DNA from: Burkholderiales bacterium
GTDB taxonomy: Bacteria; Pseudomonadota; Gammaproteobacteria; Burkholderiales; UBA11063
Direction of reading: 5' to 3'
Assembly (NCBI GenBank): GCA_020697025.1
Contig: JAJFBO010000053.1
Location: 1 to 6,864, forward strand
Length of the DNA stretch: 6,864 nt
Shown piece after piece: positions 1-6,864 of the stretch (position 1 is its first letter; each line of letters opens with the position of its first letter). Below the pieces are notes generated by a model that saw nothing but the letters and a program-made list of their open reading frames with translations, searched no databases and had not been told where the DNA came from. The translations under genes and the position numbers were made by a program.

Positions 1-605
1 GATATGTCTGGATTTTCCGGGCTCGCTGGGGGATTAGCTGGTTTTTCAATAAAATCTGTAACTTTACGGTTTTTATCAATTGCCATAATACCAAAAGCAC
101 TACCTTCAGCCCTGGGTACATCAATACAGCCAACAGTACAGCCAAAGCCACTAGCCACATGGTCTTGCAGCATTACCTGGTAATCCATTTTATATATATG
201 ATCCCCGGCAAGAATAACCACATATTCCGGGTTATATGAACGCAATATATCTATATTTTGGTAAACTGCATCGGCAGTGCCACGGTACCAGTGCTCTTCA
301 TCCACTCTTTGTTGAGCTGGTAAAAAGTCAATAAATTCATTTAATTCGCCCCTTAAAAAGCTCCACCCGCGTTGTAAATGACGTAGTAAAGAATGAGACT
401 TATATTGAGTAATAATGCCAATACGGCGAAAACCTGAATTAAGGCAGTTAGATAAAACAAAATCAATTATGCGAAATTTACCGCCAAAGTATACAGCCGG
501 TTTAGCCCGTGAATCAGTTAGCTCCTGCAAACGCGATCCGCGGCCTCCTGCTAATACAAGTGTTACACAGCGTTTTGGTAATTGAGTTTGATAGTTTCGT
601 TCCAT
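1..605 (-). CDS. glgC: Glucose-1-phosphate adenylyltransferase (ADP-glucose pyrophosphorylase), N-terminal 201 codons, cut by window edge
   Basis: This enzyme makes ADP-glucose and pyrophosphate from ATP and glucose-1-phosphate in the cytoplasm, the committed step of bacterial glycogen synthesis. The visible part is the nucleotidyltransferase (Rossmann-like) domain. Residues 16-26 hold the nucleotide-binding loop ([11 protein letters not shown]). [16 protein letters not shown] follows at 33-48, then WYRGTADAV at 106-114. AGDHIYK at 133-139 contains Asp135, matching catalytic Asp142 of E. coli. FIEKPANPP at 185-193 contains Lys188, matching the glucose-1-phosphate-binding Lys195. The start is the ATG at 605-603: an in-frame stop lies just upstream at 623-621, and GGAAGA (616-611) sits 5 bases before the ATG. 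The N-terminus is about 7 residues shorter than in E. coli. The position of E. coli Lys39, implicated in fructose-1,6-bisphosphate activation, is Ser32 here. The gene is divergent from glgB. The left-handed beta-helix C-terminal domain and the stop lie outside the window. The family call is very secure. Confidence 0.97.
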   Translation of the reverse strand, partial: MERNYQTQLPKRCVTLVLAGGRGSRLQELTDSRAKPAVYFGGKFRIIDFVLSNCLNSGFRRIGIITQYKSHSLLRHLQRGWSFLRGELNEFIDFLPAQQRVDEEHWYRGTADAVYQNIDILRSYNPEYVVILAGDHIYKMDYQVMLQDHVASGFGCTVGCIDVPRAEGSAFGIMAIDKNRKVTDFIEKPANPPASPENPDI

Positions 606-634
606 AGAGTTCTTCCGAAGTTAATTGGTACCAT

Positions 635-640
635 ATTGTA
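635..640 (-). promoter_or_regulatory. Possible -10 element for glgC
   Basis: On the minus strand the hexamer is TACAAT, five of six matches to the TATAAT consensus, 29 bases upstream of the glgC ATG. It would give a leader of roughly 20 bases. The -35 region is poor: TTACAA at an 18-base spacing matches only half of TTGACA. It is therefore a candidate only, possibly activator dependent. Confidence 0.3.
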
Positions 641-663
641 TCAAAGCTGCCAGACTATTTGTA

Positions 664-689
664 ACTTATTCATATGAGGTCAAATAAGT
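664..689. repeat. Inverted repeat in the glgC-glgB spacer, possible operator
   Basis: ACTTATT (664-670) and its exact reverse complement AATAAGT (683-689) are separated by 12 bases. The arm centres are 19 bases apart, nearly two helical turns, as expected for a dimeric regulator binding one face. The position between the two divergent genes suits a shared operator. No regulator family is recognised from the sequence, and in A/T-rich DNA a 7-base repeat can occur by chance. Confidence 0.25.
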
Positions 690-767
690 GTAAAATACTG
701 ACTTAAATGCATATCTTAAAATTCAAAGTATTAGCTTTTATTTTTGAGAGTAAATATTTTTACCGTT

Positions 768-771
768 AGGA
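768..771 (+). promoter_or_regulatory. Shine-Dalgarno site that sets the glgB start at ATG 780
   Basis: AGGA lies 8 bases upstream of ATG 780-782. The longer reading frame from TTG 744 would add 12 residues ([12 protein letters not shown]) and has no purine-rich ribosome site at suitable spacing. The ATG start also gives an N-terminus that leads directly into the conserved branching enzyme block ([14 protein letters not shown]). Confidence 0.7.
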
Positions 772-779
772 TAAGATTA

Positions 780-2678
780 ATGATCGACAAATTTCCGCAT
801 ATAACAGAAATGGATATATATTTATTTCATGAAGGACGGCATTTTACTGCATATAATTTTATGGGTGCGCATCGGGTAAATGAAAATAAAATTGAAGGTA
901 TCCGCTTTACTACCTGGGCTCCAAACGCGGGCAGCATTTGCGTAATTGGTGATTTTTGCAACTGGCAAATTATGCCAGAAAATTACATGCAAAAAATTAG
1001 TAATGAAGGTATTTGGTCAATTTTTATTCCTGGCTTGGTACATAATTGCAAGTATAAATTTGCAGTAACTAATCAGTATACACAGCATATGATATATAAA
1101 TGCGACCCCTATGCAGTTAGTTCAGAATTACGACCGCATACAGCATCAATTATTAATACACAAACAAATTTTATATGGAATGATGCTAATTGGCTTACGC
1201 ATAGAGCAAATATTGATATATTTTGTAGCCCAATGAATATTTATGAAGTACATTTAGGTTCATGGAAAACTAAAAATGGAAGCTTTTTAAGTTATGAAGA
1301 ATTAAGCACTTTGCTGCCAGACTATATTAAAAATATGGGTTATACGCATGTAGAATTTATGCCCCTTAATGAACATCCGCTTGATGCCTCATGGGGTTAT
1401 CAGGGAACCGGGTTTTTCTCAGTTAATAGCCGTCATGGTGACTTACGAGGATTAAAGCGGTTAATTAATAATCTACATAAGGCTAATATCGGCGTTATTC
1501 TTGATTGGGTGCCGGGACATTTTTGTATGGATGAACATGGCCTGATAAACTTTGATGGCAGCCCATGTTATGAATATCAGGATGCAGGAAAAGCACTTAA
1601 TAAAGGCTGGGGCACGCATAATTTTGATTTGGGGCGTTTTGAGGTAAAATCTTTTTTAATTTCTAATGCTTTATATTGGATAAATGAATTTCATATTGAT
1701 GGTCTGCGTGTTGATGCGGTTTCAAATATATTATATCTTGATTATGACCGTAAACCCGGTGAATGGCAGCCTAATATTTACGGAAATAATCAAAATCTGG
1801 AAGGAATAAATTTTCTAAAAGAATTTAATCTGGCAATTAAAAGTCAGACGCAGGGTATAATTACTATTGCAGAAGAATCCTCAGCTTGGCCAAACATAAC
1901 TACCAGTGTTGAAGATGGCGGGCTGGGATTTGATTTTAAATGGAATATGGGGTGGATGAATGATACCCTTAAATATATTGAACTAGACTCTATATACCGC
2001 AAATACCAGCATAATCAGATAACTTTCTCTATGCATTATAATTATTCGGAAAAATTTATTTTACCTATTTCGCATGATGAAGTAGTTCATGGTAAAAAAT
2101 CCCTTATTAATAAAATGTGGGGCGATCAATGGAACAAATTCGCCGGACTTAGACTTTATGCTACATATATGATTGGACATCCTGGTAAAAAGTTATTATT
2201 TATGGGGTCTGAACTGGGACAGTTCGTTGAATGGCGGGAATATGAACAATTGCAGTGGCAGATATTAGATGAGTATCATACGCATAGGGAAACCCAGGAG
2301 TTCTTTAGACAATTAAATAATTTTTACACAGCAAATAGTGCTTTGTGGGAATATGACTATGATAAGTGTGGATTTGAATGGATTGATGCTGGTAATAACC
2401 AGCAGAGCATTTTATCTTTTGTCCGGCATAGTAAAACAGAAAGTTTGATTTTTATTTGTAATTTTACTTCAATGGTATACTATGACTATCATATTGGTGT
2501 ACCAAAAGCTGGCGCCTATAAAGAAGTATTTAATTCGGATAATATGGAATTTGGCGGTTCAGGACAAATTCTGGACGACTTACTAATTAGCTCGCTGGAT
2601 TGGTGTCATAATTTTGCACAAAAGGTAATACTTAAAATACCGCCAATGGCAGTAATAGTACTTAAACATATTATATAG
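780..2678 (+). CDS. glgB: 1,4-alpha-glucan (glycogen) branching enzyme, short one-CBM48 form
   Basis: The enzyme cuts an alpha-1,4 glucan chain and rejoins it by an alpha-1,6 bond, creating the branches of glycogen; it is cytoplasmic and belongs to GH13 (GH13_9 type). From ATG 780 it is 632 aa, against 728 in E. coli. The difference is the extra N-terminal module of the long enzymes, so this is the short form with a single CBM48. In order: a lead segment (12-31), CBM48 (about 38-120, with WAPNA and GDFCNW), then IYEVHLGSW at 154-162 opening the catalytic barrel. GYQGTG is at 206-211 (GYQPTG in E. coli) and DWVPGHF at 242-248. The catalytic triad is Asp312 in GLRVDAV, Glu365 in AEESS and Asp433 in [11 protein letters not shown]. 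Their spacings of 53 and 68 residues equal those of E. coli Asp405/Glu458/Asp526. A C-terminal all-beta domain ends in PPMAVIVL. All key residues are present and it should be active. The stop codon overlaps the ribosome site of the following pullulanase gene, implying co-transcription. An upstream TTG at 744 is in frame but less likely as the start. Confidence 0.96.
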   Translation: MIDKFPHITEMDIYLFHEGRHFTAYNFMGAHRVNENKIEGIRFTTWAPNAGSICVIGDFCNWQIMPENYMQKISNEGIWSIFIPGLVHNCKYKFAVTNQYTQHMIYKCDPYAVSSELRPHTASIINTQTNFIWNDANWLTHRANIDIFCSPMNIYEVHLGSWKTKNGSFLSYEELSTLLPDYIKNMGYTHVEFMPLNEHPLDASWGYQGTGFFSVNSRHGDLRGLKRLINNLHKANIGVILDWVPGHFCMDEHGLINFDGSPCYEYQDAGKALNKGWGTHNFDLGRFEVKSFLISNALYWINEFHIDGLRVDAVSNILYLDYDRKPGEWQPNIYGNNQNLEGINFLKEFNLAIKSQTQGIITIAEESSAWPNITTSVEDGGLGFDFKWNMGWMNDTLKYIELDSIYRKYQHNQITFSMHYNYSEKFILPISHDEVVHGKKSLINKMWGDQWNKFAGLRLYATYMIGHPGKKLLFMGSELGQFVEWREYEQLQWQILDEYHTHRETQEFFRQLNNFYTANSALWEYDYDKCGFEWIDAGNNQQSILSFVRHSKTESLIFICNFTSMVYYDYHIGVPKAGAYKEVFNSDNMEFGGSGQILDDLLISSLDWCHNFAQKVILKIPPMAVIVLKHII

Positions 2679-2680
2679 GA
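2677..2680 (+). promoter_or_regulatory. Shine-Dalgarno site of the pullulanase gene, overlapping the glgB stop
   Basis: AGGA at 2677-2680 shares its first two bases with the glgB stop codon TAG (2676-2678) and lies 8 bases before TTG 2689. This supports TTG as the start codon. A ribosome ending on glgB would cover this site, so the two genes are probably translationally coupled. Confidence 0.6.
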
Positions 2681-2688
2681 TTTATACA

Positions 2689-5511
2689 TTGACTCAAGAT
2701 AATTTAGTGATTAAAGCCTCAGAAAATTGTATTACTATAGGAGCGGCATTAGAGCTTGTTGCAATTAGGGAGTTAAGCAATACACATAGCGAGATTGCAT
2801 CAGTTAGCTGGTCTTTTGCACCAAAGCATGATGGTATATCATTAGAGGATAATAAACTTTTAGTTAAAGCGGATATTTTGGGTATAGACGAAATTACTCT
2901 GCACTGTACGGAGCATGGTACTGGCTTTACTGCTAAACGTAAGTTTAAAGTTTTTCATCAATGTAGATTAGGCAAATTAGTTCATTTTATTAAAAATGAT
3001 AATGATTATTCTGGTGATGATTTTGCATGGAAGTTATGGACTTATACAGCGAATAAGCCAGGAAGCAATATAGCATTCTTAAGTGAAAATGATTTTGGCC
3101 TGAGCGCATGCACACTAAATAATCAGGTAATTGCACATAAAATGCTTTGGGATCATTCCTGGTGTAATGAATGGGCCGAGCAAACACAATCTTTCACCCT
3201 TGATATGAAGGAAGATAATTACTATATTATTTATGGCGAACCAATACTTTATACTAAGCTAAGTGATGTGGTAAAAAGAACTAACCCACGAATAGAATAT
3301 GGGGTTATGGATGAAAATATTAGCGCTTACTTATCTCGTGAACCGATAGCTGATACACATTTTGAACTATATATCAATTCGCATAAACAAAATAATGTTA
3401 CAGTATCCTGTGAAAATAGACATGTTAAAATTAGTAATTTACCTGCAGACATATGTCCAACTGACCTAATTGTAATTAAAGCAAACCAAAATTTTTCAGC
3501 ATGTAAGGTACAATTACGTAATTATTTAGATAAATTTTATTATGCAGGTAACGATTTAGGGGTTATTTTTACCAATTCCGAAATCAAGCTTTGCATCTGG
3601 TCGCCAACAGCGGTAAGTGTCGAACTTCTATTATATCGGGATTTTGATACGCCAGATACAAACCCAGAACATATTTTCCAATTGGATAATAATATTCAGA
3701 ATGGGACTCATCGTACTACAATCTTGCGCAATTTGTTTGAAAATTTCTTTTATCTATATCGGCTGCATTTTAATGATTTGGATAAAAATGGTGAACCTTG
3801 CCTGGTAACCAGATATGCTGTAGATCCATATGCAAATTCTCTTGCAGTAAATGGTATTAAAGCGGGTTTGCTTGATTTGGATTCACCTTGTGCCATGCCA
3901 AAAGAATGGATACATGATAAAAAGCCTGAATTAAATGAAGGTATTATTATCTATGAAACACATGTACGGGATTTAACTATAGATTATTTTTGTAACAGCA
4001 TGTTTCCCGGTAAATTTCTGGGACTTGCTGAAACAAGAACAAGCTTTACAGATAGGGCAAATAATGTAACAATTAGTACTGGCCTTGATAGTTTGGTCGA
4101 ATTAGGAATTACACATGTACATCTGCTTCCGGTTTTTGATTTTGCCTCGGTTAATGAGACTAAGGTAAATGCAGCTAATAATCGTAATTGGGGGTATGAT
4201 CCAAGAAATTATAATACCCCAACTGGTATATATTCCACTAATCCATATGATCCTGTAGCCCGGGTTAAAGAATTTAGACAGATGATACATAGCTTACATA
4301 AAAATGGACTTAGGGTTGTAATTGATGTAGTATATAACCATATGGCAGATACTACAAATTTTGATAATATAGTTCCTGGATATTATTTTAGAAGTGATAA
4401 TTACGGACGCTTTACCAATGGTTCTGGTTGCGGTAATGAATTTGCAACCGAAAGACCGCAGGTGAGTAAATTTATAATTGATTCAATTCTTCATTGGATT
4501 AATCATTATAAAATTGACGGGCTTAGATTTGATTTAATGGAGTTAATAGATATAGATACCATGAAACAGGTAGTGCAACAGACTCATAAAATTGATTCGA
4601 GCATTTTAATTTATGGCGAGCCCTGGCGGGCAAGCGATACACCGCTAACAACAGGGACTTATCGTGGTAGTCAGAAAAATGAGAATTTTTCAATATTTAA
4701 TGATAACTTCAGAAATGCTATACGTGGTAGTAATGATCCAGGCCGTGGTTTTGTTAATGGCAACTCGCACAACCCTGATATTTGCTGGAGTATAATTGAA
4801 GGTTTAAAAGGTTCAATTAATACTTTAACGTCTAATCCTCAAGAAAGTATAAACTATGTTGATGCCCATGATAACTATACATTATGGGACCATATCTTAA
4901 AAAGTTCTGAGTCACACATCAAGCATGGTGAATATCACACGTATATTACTGAAGAAAATATGTTTGATAATATTTTAATCCGCCAGAATCTATTAGCTGT
5001 AGGTTTAATTCTTACCGCTCAGGGTATACCGTTTCTCCATAGCGGCGTCGAGATGCTTCGCAGCAAGCAAGGAGATCATAATAGTTATAAAAGCAGCGAT
5101 ATAATTAATGCAATACATTGGCAGGATAAGGCGCGGTTTAAACCAGTTTTTGATTATGTACAAGGATTGATTACTTTACGTAAAAAGCATCCAGCCCTTA
5201 GAAGTTCTGAGAGAAGTATAATTGAAAACCAACTAGTTATAAGTACCGCTTATCAGGATGATAAGTCCGGGGTTATTATTTCACATTTTAAAGATTATGC
5301 CAATGGAGATTCATGGCAAGACATAGTTGTGATTTATAATTCGACAAATATTGACAACTATAATGTGAATGAGTTTTTGCCAAAGCCCGGCAGTGGATTA
5401 TGGTATATTGTGGTCAATCATGAGCAAGCTGGAATTGAAACAATTACAACGTATAAAGACCAGGAATTAGCGCCGTTAAAATCAAATTCAATGATGGTAA
5501 TCCACAGTTAA
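2689..5511 (+). CDS. pulA: Type I pullulanase (GH13_14 alpha-1,6 debranching enzyme), predicted cytoplasmic, multi-domain
   Basis: This enzyme hydrolyses alpha-1,6 branch points in glycogen, pullulan or limit dextrins. It is 940 aa from a TTG start; the first internal Met is near residue 152, too far in, and the alternative GTG at 2707 has no ribosome site. In order: an all-beta, bacterial Ig-like segment (about 1-90); a CBM41-like starch-binding module (about 95-185, with YSG then AWKLW and ending GEPILYTK); a pullulanase N2-type domain (about 187-285); CBM48 (about 288-385, with CIWSPTAVSVELLLY); the catalytic barrel (about 420-835); and a C-terminal beta domain. Region I is DVVYNH (546-551). 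The catalytic residues are Asp615 in GLRFDLM, Glu644 in YGEPW and Asp728 in VDAHDN, all intact. The type I signature YNWGYDP reads RNWGYDP at 499-505. The N-terminus is polar, with no signal peptide or lipobox, so it should act inside the cell on the product of GlgB. It starts 10 bases after the glgB stop and is probably co-translated with it. GlgX is an alternative debranching enzyme, but the CBM41-like/N2 modules and this signature favour pullulanase. Confidence 0.93.
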   Translation: MTQDNLVIKASENCITIGAALELVAIRELSNTHSEIASVSWSFAPKHDGISLEDNKLLVKADILGIDEITLHCTEHGTGFTAKRKFKVFHQCRLGKLVHFIKNDNDYSGDDFAWKLWTYTANKPGSNIAFLSENDFGLSACTLNNQVIAHKMLWDHSWCNEWAEQTQSFTLDMKEDNYYIIYGEPILYTKLSDVVKRTNPRIEYGVMDENISAYLSREPIADTHFELYINSHKQNNVTVSCENRHVKISNLPADICPTDLIVIKANQNFSACKVQLRNYLDKFYYAGNDLGVIFTNSEIKLCIWSPTAVSVELLLYRDFDTPDTNPEHIFQLDNNIQNGTHRTTILRNLFENFFYLYRLHFNDLDKNGEPCLVTRYAVDPYANSLAVNGIKAGLLDLDSPCAMPKEWIHDKKPELNEGIIIYETHVRDLTIDYFCNSMFPGKFLGLAETRTSFTDRANNVTISTGLDSLVELGITHVHLLPVFDFASVNETKVNAANNRNWGYDPRNYNTPTGIYSTNPYDPVARVKEFRQMIHSLHKNGLRVVIDVVYNHMADTTNFDNIVPGYYFRSDNYGRFTNGSGCGNEFATERPQVSKFIIDSILHWINHYKIDGLRFDLMELIDIDTMKQVVQQTHKIDSSILIYGEPWRASDTPLTTGTYRGSQKNENFSIFNDNFRNAIRGSNDPGRGFVNGNSHNPDICWSIIEGLKGSINTLTSNPQESINYVDAHDNYTLWDHILKSSESHIKHGEYHTYITEENMFDNILIRQNLLAVGLILTAQGIPFLHSGVEMLRSKQGDHNSYKSSDIINAIHWQDKARFKPVFDYVQGLITLRKKHPALRSSERSIIENQLVISTAYQDDKSGVIISHFKDYANGDSWQDIVVIYNSTNIDNYNVNEFLPKPGSGLWYIVVNHEQAGIETITTYKDQELAPLKSNSMMVIHS

Positions 5512-5597
5512 AAATATTACATAAAATATAGTAATTTCTAATAAAAATGGATTTTAAAATAAAAAAGTATATATAGTATTAATAATTCGGAGTTTTT
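5512..5597. other. A/T-rich spacer between pullulanase and permease genes, no clear terminator
   Basis: This 86-base stretch is almost all A and T. It has a 5-base hairpin possibility (ATTAC 5516-5520 with GTAAT 5531-5535) and a perfect 10-base palindrome ATTTTAAAAT at 5551-5560. Neither is a G/C-rich stem followed by a T tract, so an intrinsic terminator for the glgB-pulA operon cannot be called. TATATA/TATAGT around 5568-5577 could be a -10 for the permease, but there is no good -35. Whether the permease is read with the operon or on its own is open; the gap length favours its own promoter. Confidence 0.45.
5589..5592 (+). promoter_or_regulatory. Shine-Dalgarno site of the permease gene
   Basis: GGAG lies 5 bases upstream of ATG 5598-5600, with five T residues between them. 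It is the best ribosome site in the spacer and fixes the permease start. Confidence 0.7.
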
Positions 5598-6864
5598 ATG
5601 AGTCTGGCTAATGATAAAAAGATATTAGGGTTTTTTGATATTGCTTTAATGACAATTACTGCAAATTTTGGTATACGTTATCTATCTGTATCCGGCGCTA
5701 TCGGCCCTTCATCATTAATATTATGGATAATTATTGCTATATTATTTTTTATCCCAGTTTCAGTTATTTGTATGCAAATGGCTATTGTATATCCCGAAGA
5801 AGGCGGGTTGTATGCCTGGGTCAGGCATACTTTGGGTGAGAAAAATGGATTTATTGTTGCCTGGGTATACTGGGTTAATAATATTTTTTTCTGCCCGGCA
5901 GTACTGATATTTTGTGTCAGTAATTTTGCTTACTCTATTGGCCACCCTGAACTAATGCATAATAAACTTTATACTGTTTTTGCAGTTATTGCCGTACTTT
6001 GGATCATTATAATTATCAGTTCATTAGGATTAAGAGTATCTAAATCTTTGGTTAACTTAGGCGGGATATTTGGTTTATTAATACCAATAGTATTTTTAGT
6101 TGTCTTTTCTATATTAGCTTTTATTAAATTCGGCGGCAGTGCTACTAAGTACAATTTACATACACTCGCCCCAAATAGTGCAATAACAAATAATTTATTT
6201 GCCCTATCGGTTTTGATGTTAGGAATGGCAGGGGTAGATGTAATACCAACATTTGCCAATTCTGTAAAAAATATTAAACGTGATTTATGCTACGGGATAT
6301 TAGTTGGTTCCCTAATTATTATAGCGCTTTATATAGGCGGTACATTTGCTATAAATGTATTAATAACACCAGAAGAAGTTGTTAAGTCATTTGGTTTAAT
6401 AGAGTTTTTTACCACAGTTGGCACAAAGTTTAACATCCCGTGGGTGACACATATTATTGCATTTTTATTATGTTTTGCTGATATTGCTTCTATGACAGTC
6501 TGGCTTTTAGCATCAGTTACAATATTTTTTAAATGTACGCCACGTGGAATATTGCCTGATATAATGCATAAAACAGATAAAAATGGTACACCAATAAATG
6601 CTATTATATGTCAGGGTATACTGGTTTCTACTATTATACTTCTTTCCGGTCTATTACCAAGTATTGACTTAATATATCAAGAATTATTTTTAATGGCAAC
6701 AGTTTTATCTTTTGTTCCATATCTTTTTTTAGCGGTTGCTTACTTAAAAACTGCAAAAAAATTAAATGCATCTATTTTAAATATTAGAATACTTGCATTT
6801 TGTCTATTTATCTCAGTATTCTTTGGTATTTTAATCAGTTTTGTTCCTTCAACAGATTTAAAGG
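5598..6864 (+). CDS. APC-superfamily amino acid permease, 3' end beyond the window
   Basis: This is an integral inner-membrane transporter of the amino acid-polyamine-organocation superfamily; 422 codons are seen and the stop is outside the window. A short polar N-terminus leads into TM1 (about 11-34), with the small-residue unwound stretch SVSGAIGPSS at 30-39 where APC proteins bind substrate. TM2 covers about 40-63. The characteristic re-entrant loop YPEEGGLYAWVRHTLG follows at 65-80. Further hydrophobic helices lie near 84-112, 124-145, 152-177, 198-219, 231-256, 282-312, 334-353, 362-383 and 396-416. The TM6-7 region has GMAGVDVIPTFANSVKNIKRD at 209-229, matching the usual GxE...E-VKNPxR pattern but with Asp214 and a non-acidic Asn-Ser before VKN. 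LPDIMHKTDKNGTPINA at 319-335 is the usual loop before TM9. The closest remembered relatives are glutamate/GABA (GadC-like) and related antiporters, but the substrate cannot be assigned. It lies 86 bases after the pullulanase gene on the same strand, with no functional link to glycogen evident. Confidence 0.9.
   Translation, partial: MSLANDKKILGFFDIALMTITANFGIRYLSVSGAIGPSSLILWIIIAILFFIPVSVICMQMAIVYPEEGGLYAWVRHTLGEKNGFIVAWVYWVNNIFFCPAVLIFCVSNFAYSIGHPELMHNKLYTVFAVIAVLWIIIIISSLGLRVSKSLVNLGGIFGLLIPIVFLVVFSILAFIKFGGSATKYNLHTLAPNSAITNNLFALSVLMLGMAGVDVIPTFANSVKNIKRDLCYGILVGSLIIIALYIGGTFAINVLITPEEVVKSFGLIEFFTTVGTKFNIPWVTHIIAFLLCFADIASMTVWLLASVTIFFKCTPRGILPDIMHKTDKNGTPINAIICQGILVSTIILLSGLLPSIDLIYQELFLMATVLSFVPYLFLAVAYLKTAKKLNASILNIRILAFCLFISVFFGILISFVPSTDLK

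Larger units (their letters stand above)
606..779. promoter_or_regulatory. Divergent glgC/glgB intergenic regulatory region
   Basis: These 174 bases lie between the divergent starts of glgC and glgB, so they must hold the promoters of both unless one is read from far upstream. The region is strongly A/T-rich. On the minus strand a TACAAT hexamer (640-635) is a fair -10 candidate for glgC. For glgB, TAAAAT at 691-696 is -10-like but lacks a recognisable -35. A 7-base perfect inverted repeat (ACTTATT 664-670, AATAAGT 683-689) lies near the middle, and an 8-base palindrome TGGTACCA spans 626-633. No small ORF or RNA gene is evident. Regulation of both genes from this region is inferred from gene arrangement; the individual sites are weak. 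Confidence 0.6.

Noticed and set aside
691..696. TAAAAT as -10 promoter element for glgB
   Set aside because: No -35 better than three of six matches lies at 16-18 bases, and in such A/T-rich DNA the hexamer is expected by chance. It is noted only within the spacer description.
744..779. Upstream in-frame TTG start for glgB adding 12 residues
   Set aside because: There is no ribosome site at proper spacing to TTG 744, while AGGA at 768-771 is well placed for ATG 780. The added residues do not resemble branching enzyme N-termini.
2990..3187. 65-codon open frame on the minus strand
   Set aside because: It lies wholly within the pullulanase gene, opposite the CBM41-like region, and its protein shows no family features. 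It is a shadow frame.
3617..3808. 63-codon open frame on the plus strand in another frame
   Set aside because: It overlaps the CBM48 part of the pullulanase and is Ile-rich from A/T-rich codons, with no ribosome site recognised.
4102..4290. 62-codon open frame on the minus strand
   Set aside because: It lies opposite the catalytic domain of the pullulanase, around its signature motif, and has no independent support.
5551..5560. ATTTTAAAAT palindrome as a terminator after the pullulanase gene
   Set aside because: The stem is entirely A/T with no loop and is followed by an A run rather than a T run on the plus strand. It does not fit an intrinsic terminator for the upstream operon.
5760..6259. 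Two minus-strand open frames (61 and 96 codons) opposite the permease
   Set aside because: The plus strand here reads as a clean APC permease with conserved motifs. The minus-strand frames show no family resemblance and no start signals.

Overview
The window is an AT-rich piece of a bacterial chromosome carrying the core of a glycogen (alpha-glucan) metabolism locus, plus the start of an amino acid permease gene. GlgC is of the proteobacterial type and aligns nearly gap-free with remembered E. coli GlgC over its first 200 residues. Together with the low G+C and the glgC/glgB/pullulanase grouping, this suggests an AT-rich gammaproteobacterium, perhaps Francisella-related. That placement is an inference and no marker gene in the window confirms it.

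Layout: bases 1-605 (minus strand) hold the N-terminal 201 codons of glgC, ADP-glucose pyrophosphorylase; the gene runs off the left edge. A 174-base divergent spacer (606-779) separates it from glgB on the plus strand (780-2678, branching enzyme, 632 aa). Directly behind glgB is a type I pullulanase gene (2689-5511, 940 aa). It starts at a TTG codon whose Shine-Dalgarno sequence overlaps the glgB stop codon, so the two are very likely one operon. After an 86-base A/T-rich spacer without a convincing terminator comes an APC-superfamily permease (5598 to the right edge, 422 codons seen).

How they work together: GlgC makes ADP-glucose, the committed donor for glycogen synthesis. GlgB puts in the alpha-1,6 branches. 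The pullulanase removes alpha-1,6 branches, a job done by GlgX in enterobacteria. The pullulanase has no signal peptide, so it should act on the cytoplasmic glycogen made by its neighbours, although it carries Ig-like and CBM41-like N-terminal modules more typical of secreted pullulanases. Glycogen synthase (glgA) and phosphorylase (glgP/malP) are not in the window. The permease has no evident role in glycogen metabolism.

I see no mobile element, CRISPR array, RNA gene or clearly undescribed system. The points of interest are the architecture and motif variants of the pullulanase, the loss of the known activator-site lysine in GlgC, the operon coupling, and an inverted repeat in the divergent spacer.
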